Shown one piece after another: positions 1 through 3,820 of a stretch of 6,209 nucleotides of DNA. The DNA is from Oscillospiraceae bacterium. Its GTDB lineage: Bacteria > Bacillota > Clostridia > Oscillospirales > Ruminococcaceae. Location: NCBI GenBank assembly GCA_016303195.1, contig JAEDMD010000122.1:1-6209 (forward strand), in the 5' to 3' direction. The translations under genes and the position numbers were made by a program. The notes beneath the pieces were generated by a model, which was given only the letters and a program-made list of their open reading frames with translations, did not search any database and had not been told where the DNA came from. Each line of letters starts with the position of its first letter. Position 1 is the stretch's first letter.

Positions 1-59
1 GGAGAGGGGGAGGGAAATGCCGACTTTTGCAACGGTTTTGTGTTTCCCTCCCCCTCTCT
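1..59. repeat. 16-bp perfect purine/pyrimidine inverted repeat at window edge
   Basis: Positions 2-17 (GAGAGGGGGAGGGAAA) pair perfectly with 43-58 around a 25-base loop; 1 and 59 could add a wobble pair, and the arms may continue to the left of the window. One arm is all purine and the other all pyrimidine. A smaller hairpin, AAGAGG-TGTT-CCTCTT, follows at 63-78. No T-run follows either, so a terminator is not favoured. It looks like a dispersed intergenic repeat or a stable RNA hairpin. Confidence 0.7.
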
Positions 60-77
60 GACAAGAGGTGTTCCTCT

Positions 78-161
78 TTGGCTTACAACAAGTAACAATT
101 ACAGATAAATTAACATTAGAAACAAAAACTCCCCCTTTGCATTGGCTACACAACAAGTAAC
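78..161. repeat. pair of imperfect direct repeats, ACAACAAGTAAC
   Basis: TTGGCTTACAACAAGTAAC (78-96) recurs as TTGGCTACACAACAAGTAAC (142-161), with one inserted base. Each is preceded by a related pyrimidine run, CCTCTTT or CCCCCTTT. The copies are 64-65 bases apart. They may be remnants of a duplicated element or regulator sites for a gene left of the window. Confidence 0.5.
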
Positions 162-320
162 GAGCCAAGTAAAAAATATATACAAAATTAAAAAATCCCA
201 TCCCACAGCCTTTCAACATCAAAACTATCTATATCACATAATTCTCAACTAATATTTACAGCAACTCTTACTATAAATATTGTTAATTTTGTGTCATGTT
301 GTAACCAATATGCAATATAT

Positions 321-380
321 TGTTTCAAAGATGCAATCACATTGTTATCATTTGTTCCAAAGATGAAATCATCCTGTTAT
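321..380. repeat. pair of 28-base direct repeats at 32-base spacing
   Basis: Positions 321-348 and 353-380 match at 23 of 28 bases, sharing TGTT-CAAAGATG-AATCA and a TGTTAT end. A weaker third relative lies at 300-316 (13 of 17 bases). The 32-base offset is close to three helical turns, so proteins on both copies would sit on the same DNA face. The second copy touches the -35 of the rightward promoter. A regulator-binding role is inference. Confidence 0.6.
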
Positions 381-408
381 TGCAATTATGCCCGCTAAAG
401 TATATAAT
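380..408 (+). promoter_or_regulatory. candidate rightward promoter with perfect TATAAT
   Basis: TTGCAA (380-385) and TATAAT (403-408) are 17 bases apart. The -10 is perfect and the -35 matches four of six bases. The surroundings are AT-rich, so chance is possible. A pair of 28-base direct repeats ends exactly at the -35, which is a typical place for activator sites. No protein gene follows on this strand. Confidence 0.45.
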
Positions 409-483
409 ATTATCAAAGAAGAAATAAACAAGAAAAAATAATGAACACACCATAAAAGTCTGCTTGACGGCATACCTCCGCTT

Positions 484-515
484 GTTCCATGCGGTTCACC
501 ACAACCGCATGGAAC
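484..515. repeat. perfect 13-bp inverted repeat (hairpin or operator)
   Basis: GTTCCATGCGGTT (484-496) and AACCGCATGGAAC (503-515) are exact reverse complements around the loop CACCAC. There is no T-run on either side, so it is not a simple terminator. It could be a stable RNA hairpin in a transcript from the promoter at 380-408, or a binding site for a dimeric protein. Confidence 0.75.
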
Positions 516-580
516 TCAGACTGATCTGCCAATGTTACAGGCACAAAAAAGAATTTTTCATCAACACACCTTTTCATATT

Positions 581-626
581 AAAAGCAAAGCTCCATTGGC
601 GCAAAAGTGTCGATGGAGCGCTTTTT
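581..626. terminator. bidirectional intrinsic terminator
   Basis: GCTCCAT (590-596) pairs with ATGGAGC (613-619) around a 16-base loop. AAAAGC (581-586) and GCTTTT (620-625) extend the stem across a 3-base bulge. Leftward, the stem is followed by TTTGCTTTT; rightward, by GCTTTTTGTC. It lies 8 bases past the stop of the 62-residue gene and would end that transcript. It would also stop any transcript coming from the left. Confidence 0.75.
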
Positions 627-633
627 GTCTTAT

Positions 634-822
634 TCAGTTCTGATGCCTTACTACCCCGTATTCATCGTCAAGCCGATAATAGGGACAGGCATAATTCGTG
701 CCGTTGAGAAAACGATACATCTCGTCCTCATCAAGATTCACCATGCAGGTGTAACAATCGTAATCCTCGTCATACACGTAATTCGTGCAGGTCTCGCAGT
801 TTGTTGCTTTTTTCTTTTCCAT
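634..822 (-). CDS. DUF6472-like small cysteine-rich protein
   Basis: A 62-residue protein that I recognise as resembling the DUF6472 family of small Clostridia proteins; its function is unknown. Cysteines at 9, 12, 23, 26 and 46 give CxxC-x10-CxxC-x19-C, a plausible metal-binding arrangement. Other conserved-looking pieces are NYVYDEDYDCYTC, the acidic LDEDEMYRFL and the C-terminal ACPYYRLDDEY. There is no signal peptide or membrane span, so it is probably cytoplasmic. The start at 822 is preferred because AGGAGG (832-837) lies nine bases upstream; the ATG at 826-828 is only three bases from it and would add two residues. Longer readings to 954 run through the inverted-repeat element. It has its own promoter (892-920) and ends just before the terminator at 581-626. 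Confidence 0.88.
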   Translation of the reverse strand: MEKKKATNCETCTNYVYDEDYDCYTCMVNLDEDEMYRFLNGTNYACPYYRLDDEYGVVRHQN

Positions 823-831
823 TGTCATTTT

Positions 832-837
832 CCTCCT
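832..837 (-). promoter_or_regulatory. ribosome binding site that decides the 62-residue start
   Basis: AGGAGG on the minus strand. It is nine bases from the ATG at 820-822 and three bases from the ATG at 826-828, which favours the inner ATG. Confidence 0.8.
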
Positions 838-891
838 GTACTGACAGACCTGCACGATATCAGAACCTGTCCACATAGGGTGAATGTACGG

Positions 892-920
892 ATTATCAGG
901 CATAATTTTGTCGGTGACAA
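892..920 (-). promoter_or_regulatory. sigma-A-type promoter for the 62-residue gene
   Basis: On the minus strand, TTGTCA (915-920) and GATAAT (892-897) are separated by 17 bases. Each hexamer matches five of six consensus bases. The predicted start, near 885, gives a leader of about 60 bases before the ATG at 820-822. The promoter lies inside the inverted-repeat element and just past its terminator-like hairpin, so the element seems to separate two transcription units. Confidence 0.65.
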
Positions 921-923
921 GGC

Positions 924-962
924 AAAAATCCGCCGACGGGCTGTCGCCCTTCAAGGATTTTT
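924..962. terminator. terminator-like hairpin inside the inverted-repeat element
   Basis: AAAAATCC (924-931) pairs with GGATTTTT (955-962), and an inner GGGC/GCCC stem (938-941 and 946-949) fits between them. The hairpin ends in T5 on either strand, so it could stop transcription from both directions. Read leftward, it would end the tsaD operon mRNA after the 43-residue gene. Confidence 0.6.
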
Positions 963-1026
963 AACGCAGTAACCGGCAAAATTTGACGAAAAGACGTGCA
1001 TGAATCCCTATGTGGACAGGTTCTCA

Positions 1027-1158
1027 TTATTTATCGTCTGAATTCTTATTGCTGTGCTTTTTTCTGCCGCCTTTAAGATCTCTTGAAATGAAGAAATCAA
1101 GAACTATCATGCCGATGAGCAGTAAAACGCAGAGTGCTATCAGTACAATTCTAAGCAT
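1027..1158 (-). CDS. 43-residue single-span membrane protein
   Basis: A very short gene that default length cut-offs would miss. The protein starts MLRIVLIALCVLLLIGMIVL, giving one membrane span at about residues 2-24. A short polar tail rich in lysine and arginine follows (residues 26-43, including GGRKKHSNK) and ends in SDDK. The basic tail suggests a cytoplasmic C-terminus. Support comes from a near-perfect ribosome binding site (GGAGGT at 1166-1171, seven bases before the ATG), operon position and orientation, and the hydrophobic-then-basic layout. Its stop lies two bases outside the inverted-repeat element at 862-1024, so the element left the gene whole. The function is unknown. An opposite-strand 60-codon reading at 1010-1192 is its shadow. 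Confidence 0.82.
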   Translation of the reverse strand: MLRIVLIALCVLLLIGMIVLDFFISRDLKGGRKKHSNKNSDDK

Positions 1159-1165
1159 TATTATT

Positions 1166-1171
1166 ACCTCC
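1166..1171 (-). promoter_or_regulatory. strong ribosome binding site of the 43-residue gene
   Basis: GGAGGT on the minus strand, seven bases before the ATG at 1156-1158. It is the main evidence that the short frame is translated. Confidence 0.85.
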
Positions 1172-1201
1172 GTGATATTGTATTTTCAATAAAACGGGGG
1201 A

Positions 1202-1609
1202 TCAGATTTTGATTCCATCCTGATCGTGTATGTATCTGATTATCATTTTCAGACTGAAATTGACATTATCCGATCTCAGTTTTAATAATATAAAAAGTAT
1301 ACATACAGCTAAAAGAAAAATTCCGCTTCCGCCAAAGTCATAACGTAAAAAATCAGGAAATCCAAAACGTCTGAGGCTGTTGCCATGTGTTATCCTTACC
1401 GCATTGTTCCGGAATATCTCATCCGTGAATACAGCCGCAGGATAACGGTGCATATCACAATCAGACAGCGTAATATAGTTATGAGACGAATGAAGCTGAC
1501 CTTTTTCTGATCTCTTATTTTCGCTGTTTCCGAAAAAAAGCGACGGCAAAAGAGTGAGAGCGGTAAACAGAGCAAAAATGCGGAATATTCTGTTATTTTT
1601 TTGATACAT
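1202..1609 (-). CDS. hypothetical membrane-anchored protein of 135 residues
   Basis: I do not recognise this protein. A hydrophobic N-terminal segment (about residues 8-26), preceded by basic residues, could be a signal anchor or a signal peptide. A second membrane segment lies at about 96-111. Between them is a mostly polar region of about 65 residues with one cysteine (C51) and several histidines, probably outside the cell. The C-terminus IIRYIHDQDGIKI would be cytoplasmic. A strong ribosome binding site, GAGGTGA (1616-1622), lies six bases before the ATG. The gene starts 24 bases after the 83-residue gene and is followed 43 bases later by the 43-residue gene, with no terminator seen in either gap. 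Confidence 0.8.
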   Translation of the reverse strand: MYQKNNRIFRIFALFTALTLLPSLFFGNSENKRSEKGQLHSSHNYITLSDCDMHRYPAAVFTDEIFRNNAVRITHGNSLRRFGFPDFLRYDFGGSGIFLLAVCILFILLKLRSDNVNFSLKMIIRYIHDQDGIKI

Positions 1610-1633
1610 TATCGCTCACCTCTGTCATTTCCC

Positions 1634-1885
1634 TCACTTTTTACGCATAACCAGTGATGCAATGATCGTAATTACACCGATCAGAAATTCGGCGCATACC
1701 GTCACCGAAAGTCCCTTGAATTCGTCCCATATGAACTGTATTGCCGATCTGTCCGCACCGCCGAGTACTCCGACGGCAGGCTTTAAAGTGAATTCTACAT
1801 AAATGTATGTCATTGCCCCTATAACGACAGCGGAGAATACAAGAAATATCCCCACCATCAATACGAGCTTATAGTATTTCTGCAT
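1634..1885 (-). CDS. small two-span membrane protein, unknown function
   Basis: An 83-residue hydrophobic protein that I do not recognise. Two membrane segments are visible, about residues 7-30 and 60-80, separated by a loop with KPAVGVLGGADRSAIQ and an acidic WDEF stretch. Positive charges at both ends (K3, K6 and the final RKK) suggest that both termini face the cytoplasm. The start is 7 bases after the tsaD stop. The only good Shine-Dalgarno match, GGAGG, lies inside the last codons of tsaD, 15 bases before the ATG. That spacing is long, so translation is probably coupled to tsaD. It is likely co-transcribed with tsaD and the next two small genes. Nothing in the sequence ties it to tRNA modification. 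Confidence 0.8.
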   Translation of the reverse strand: MQKYYKLVLMVGIFLVFSAVVIGAMTYIYVEFTLKPAVGVLGGADRSAIQFIWDEFKGLSVTVCAEFLIGVITIIASLVMRKK

Positions 1886-1892
1886 TTTCTTT

Positions 1893-2903
1893 TCAGATAT
1901 CCTCCATAGACAGCGTAGCTACGGCATTAAGGCTTTCGTCGGCAGTTATGCCTGCGAGGAAGTTGTAGCTTCCCTGACAGGCTATCATAGCGCCGTTGTC
2001 ACCGCATAGCTTCTTTTCGGGCATATAGAACTCGAATCCACGCTTTGCACAAGCCGCTGACAATGCCGCACGAACTCCGCTGTTTGCGGAAACTCCGCCT
2101 GCAAGGGCAACTTTCTTGTAGCCCAGCGCTTCAGCGGCATTGATGGTCTTGTCGGTGAGGATCTCGGAAATAGTTGCCTGAAGGCTTGCTGACAGGTCGT
2201 TTCGGTCAATAACATTGCCTTTCTGCTCGGCATTATGGAGCAGATTTATAACATTTGTCTTCAGTCCCGAAAAGCTGAAATCGAACTCATTTCCTGCAAC
2301 GGCAGGGTGGGGAAGTCTGAACGCTTTCGGGTCGCCCGACTGAGCGGCATTGTCAACATGGACACCGCCTGGATAGGGGAATCCCATAGCACGGGCGCAT
2401 TTATCGAAACATTCGCCTGCCGCATCGTCACGGGTACGTCCTACAACTCTGAATTTCGTATAGCTCAGCACCTCAATGATATGGCTGTGACCGCCGCTTG
2501 CAACAAGGCAGAGATAAGGCGGTTCAAGGTCGGGGAATGTGAGATAATTTGTAGCGATATGGCCTGCGATGTGATGAACGGGGATAAGCGGTTTTCCGCA
2601 TGACATAGCCAATGCCTTTGCAAAGCTGACACCTACCAGCAGAGCGCCGATAAGACCCGGAGCATATGTAACAGCGATACCGTCGAGGTCATCGAGAGTA
2701 ACGTTCGCATCATCCAGCGCCTTGCGGACAACACCGAGAATATTTTCACAATGGCGGCGTGAAGCTATCTCAGGGACAACTCCGCCGTATTTTTTATGCT
2801 CCTCTATCTGCGTGGAAATGACCGATGAGAGTATCTCACGGCAGTCCTTGACAACGCTTGCGGCAGTTTCGTCGCAGGAGCTTTCGATTCCGAGTATAAG
2901 CAT
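1893..2903 (-). CDS. tsaD: tRNA t6A37 threonylcarbamoyltransferase TsaD
   Basis: TsaD moves the threonylcarbamoyl group from threonylcarbamoyl-AMP (made by TsaC/YwlC) to A37 of tRNAs that read ANN codons, working with TsaB and TsaE in the cytoplasm. The protein has 336 residues, a normal length. It starts MLILGIESSCDETAAS, the ASKHA-fold phosphate loop. The metal-binding histidines are in HHIAGH (His111 and His115). SGGHS (136-140), GGVSAN (269-274) and GDNGAM with Asp302 complete the active site. The chosen start has a strong ribosome binding site (2910-2917). A longer frame to 2963 runs into the repeat and is rejected. An 83-residue membrane protein starts 7 bases after the stop. rimI lies upstream but is separated by the duplicated element. 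tsaB and tsaE are not in the window. Confidence 0.97.
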   Translation of the reverse strand: MLILGIESSCDETAASVVKDCREILSSVISTQIEEHKKYGGVVPEIASRRHCENILGVVRKALDDANVTLDDLDGIAVTYAPGLIGALLVGVSFAKALAMSCGKPLIPVHHIAGHIATNYLTFPDLEPPYLCLVASGGHSHIIEVLSYTKFRVVGRTRDDAAGECFDKCARAMGFPYPGGVHVDNAAQSGDPKAFRLPHPAVAGNEFDFSFSGLKTNVINLLHNAEQKGNVIDRNDLSASLQATISEILTDKTINAAEALGYKKVALAGGVSANSGVRAALSAACAKRGFEFYMPEKKLCGDNGAMIACQGSYNFLAGITADESLNAVATLSMEDI

Positions 2904-2909
2904 ATTTTT

Positions 2910-2917
2910 TCCTTCTT
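2910..2917 (-). promoter_or_regulatory. ribosome binding site fixing the tsaD start
   Basis: AAGAAGGA on the minus strand lies six bases before the ATG at 2901-2903. It selects the start giving MLILGIESS rather than the upstream in-frame ATG at 2961-2963, which sits in the repeat. Confidence 0.85.
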
Positions 2918-2946
2918 TTCTTTGATGTTTGTGATAAGCTGATTTA

Positions 2947-3092
2947 CGCAAATCAATTTTCAAAATAAAATGTCATGTTACGAATTTTTTGTAGGGGCTG
3001 CCTTCGGCGGCCCTCCTGACATTCTTTGTTATTTCAAGGACTGCCAAAGGCAGCCCCTACAAATCAATATTTATACAAAATTGATTTGTGCG
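2947..3092. repeat. nested palindromic element, copy next to tsaD
   Basis: The second copy of the element, about 146 bp. The inner 17-bp arms are at 2988-3004 and 3047-3063, and the outer 11-bp arms at 2950-2960 and 3077-3087. It differs from its partner mainly by a 5-base TAAAA indel next to the left arm and by two substitutions in the element body. Its left end lies about 43 bases before the tsaD start, so it forms part of the tsaD leader if the mRNA runs through from rimI. No clear promoter for tsaD was found in it. Confidence 0.8.
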
Positions 3093-3095
3093 AAG

Positions 3096-3162
3096 CTAAC
3101 GGCTTATATTTTTGACCATAACATCTGCGTCCTCAACAGGGGAGCAGTAAAATCTTTTACGC
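3096..3162 (-). pseudogene. duplicated C-terminal fragment of rimI
   Basis: Read on the minus strand, this stretch encodes RKRFYCSPVEDADVM and onward to a TAG stop, matching residues 133-153 of the intact rimI. It differs by Arg138 to Cys, the last His to Arg, and one silent change. It has no start codon or ribosome binding site of its own and joins unrelated sequence at the TTTACGC junction. It is a by-product of the tandem duplication and is not expected to be functional. Confidence 0.88.
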
Positions 3163-3300
3163 AAATCAATTTTCAAAATGTCATGTTACGAATGTTTTGT
3201 AGGGGCTGCCTTCGGCGGCCCTCCTGACATTCTTTGTTTTTTCAAGGACTGCCAAAGGCAGCCCCTACAAATCAATATTTATACAAAATTGATTTGTGCG
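3160..3300. repeat. nested palindromic element, copy next to rimI
   Basis: A non-coding element of about 141 bp that ends four bases past the rimI stop. Inner inverted repeats of 17 bp are perfect: TTTGTAGGGGCTGCCTT at 3196-3212 pairs with 3255-3271. Outer arms AAATCAATTTT (3163-3173) and AAAATTGATTT (3285-3295) are also perfect. Inside the inner arms are two smaller hairpins, GGGCTGCC-TTC-GGCGGCCC and GGACTGCC-AAA-GGCAGCCC, each allowing one wobble pair. There is no transposase. It resembles a MITE or an intergenic palindromic unit. A transcript reading from rimI into tsaD would fold here. Confidence 0.8.
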
Positions 3301-3303
3301 AAG

Positions 3304-3765
3304 CTAATGGCTTATATTTTTGACCATAACATCTGCATCCTCAACAGGGGAGCGGTAAAATCTTTTACGCACACCTTTTTTTTCAAATCCGAACTGCTCA
3401 TAAAGAGCGATAGCGGCGGAGTTTGACTGCCTTACTTCGAGGGCGATATTTTCAGTCTCATCGGGAATGAGCCTGAGAAATTCCGTCAGCAGAGTACGTG
3501 CGATGCCCTGTCTCCTGTATTCGGGGGCGGTGGCAACGGTCAGTATCTCGCCCGTATCGGAAGCGGTAAAACCTGCAATTGCGCCGATAACTCTCTCACC
3601 GTCTGTCACTGCAAGAACGATACCGCCGTCCTTATCGGCTTCATCGTAAAAATCACGGGCAGACCATCCGTCGTCACCGACACATATTTTGTCCAGAGCG
3701 GATAAATCGTCGAAAACGGTATGTGGAGAATCTGCATTTATGGCTTTGATAACATAATCTTTCAT
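3304..3765 (-). CDS. rimI: RimI-type protein N-acetyltransferase (GNAT family)
   Basis: A GNAT acetyltransferase of 153 residues, close to the usual RimI length. RimI enzymes transfer acetyl from acetyl-CoA to protein N-termini, classically ribosomal protein S18. The acetyl-CoA loop is visible as APEYRRQGIARTLL (residues 80-93). The RimI signature follows: LEVRQSNSAAIALYEQFGF (109-127), then RKRFYRSPVEDADVM (133-147), with the family Glu at 110 and Tyr at 122. The start at 3765 gives a protein beginning MKDYVIKAIN. An in-frame ATG at 3787-3789 would add eight residues, and neither start has a strong ribosome binding site (AGGGA lies 13 bases before the chosen one). A still longer reading to 3864 would overlap polA and cross a repeat, so I reject it. 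The gene lies between polA and tsaD, and linkage to tsaD is common in Firmicutes. Its last 21 codons are duplicated downstream. Confidence 0.93.
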   Translation of the reverse strand: MKDYVIKAINADSPHTVFDDLSALDKICVGDDGWSARDFYDEADKDGGIVLAVTDGERVIGAIAGFTASDTGEILTVATAPEYRRQGIARTLLTEFLRLIPDETENIALEVRQSNSAAIALYEQFGFEKKGVRKRFYRSPVEDADVMVKNISH

Positions 3766-3790
3766 ATAATCATTTCGTTCCCTACTCATA

Positions 3791-3817
3791 GGGCGGATGA
3801 TATCCGCCACTACAAAC
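3791..3817 (-). repeat. short palindrome between polA and rimI
   Basis: GGCGGAT and ATCCGCC are 7-bp perfect arms at 3792-3798 and 3802-3808 around the loop GAT. On the minus strand the palindrome is preceded by TTTGTAGTGGC, which resembles the TTTGTAGGGGC ends of the larger element between rimI and tsaD. It occupies half of the 55-base polA-rimI spacer and may be a short member of the same dispersed repeat family. The palindrome is seen directly; the family link is inference. Confidence 0.55.
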
Positions 3818-3820
3818 TGC

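Larger units (their letters stand above)
1..412. other. AT-rich intergenic region without a credible gene
   Basis: No reading frame with a ribosome binding site was found on either strand. The region holds the edge hairpins (1-59 and 63-78), the ACAACAAGTAAC repeats, the 28-base direct repeats and the rightward promoter. Positions 163-250 show nothing that I can name. An AT-only 8-bp inverted repeat at 251-258 and 274-281 is probably chance. Base composition is clearly lower in GC than in the operon to the right. Confidence 0.7.
415..626 (+). ncRNA. possible short untranslated RNA
   Basis: Tentative. A rightward promoter (380-408) would start RNA near 415, and the bidirectional terminator would end it near 626. 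The 13-bp perfect hairpin lies in the middle. No convincing reading frame with a ribosome binding site lies on this strand; the first ATG (441-443) stops after four codons. On the opposite strand a 63-codon frame (413-604) exists but begins in the terminator tail. I do not recognise an RNA family. Confidence 0.25.
862..1024. repeat. 163-bp element with 19-bp terminal inverted repeats
   Basis: AGAACCTGTCCACATAGGG at 862-880 is repeated as its exact reverse complement at 1006-1024. The arms extend about ten more bases inward with roughly 7 of 10 matches. The interior has no transposase, so this is a MITE-like or other non-autonomous palindromic element. It fits exactly between the stop of the 43-residue gene and the leader of the 62-residue gene. 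No clear target-site duplication is visible. It contains a terminator-like hairpin and a leftward promoter. Confidence 0.85.
2943..3370. repeat. tandem duplication of rimI 3' end plus intergenic element
   Basis: Positions 2943-3155 (213 bp) and 3156-3363 (208 bp) are near-identical tandem copies. They differ by five substitutions (at 2986, 3031, 3100, 3129 and 3146 of the first copy) and one 5-base indel (TAAAA, 2966-2970). TTTACGC occurs at the left boundary (2943-2949), at the junction (3156-3162) and at the right boundary within rimI (3364-3370). The flanking sequence differs outside the boundaries: upstream of tsaD on the left, rimI coding sequence on the right. This is the pattern of a duplication made between two 7-base identities. 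It leaves rimI intact and adds a spare copy of its last 21 codons. Confidence 0.92.

Noticed and set aside
413..604. 63-codon minus-strand frame after the 62-residue gene
   Set aside because: Its start and its next in-frame ATG fall in the terminator tail, there is no usable ribosome binding site, and the perfect 13-bp palindrome lies within it. It may be a decayed remnant, but nothing in its product is recognisable.
634..954. Longer 106-residue form of the DUF6472-like protein
   Set aside because: The extra N-terminal part is translated from the inverted-repeat element, upstream of and across the promoter. The strong AGGAGG selects the start at 822.
607..972. 121-codon plus-strand frame
   Set aside because: It lies opposite the well-supported 62-residue gene and runs through the inverted-repeat element. 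It has no ribosome binding site and its composition fits a shadow.
862..1024. CRISPR-like or insertion-sequence interpretation of the inverted repeats
   Set aside because: There are only two arms in inverted orientation, no repeat-spacer series, no transposase frame and no clear target-site duplication.
2904..2963. 20-residue N-terminal extension of TsaD
   Set aside because: It would begin inside the repeat with no ribosome binding site, whereas the start at 2903 has a strong one and gives the normal TsaD N-terminus.
2970..3426. Two similar plus-strand frames starting MSCYE, 85 and 82 codons
   Set aside because: They look like paralogues only because the underlying DNA is a tandem duplication. 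They run through non-coding palindromes, lie antisense to rimI, and lack ribosome binding sites.
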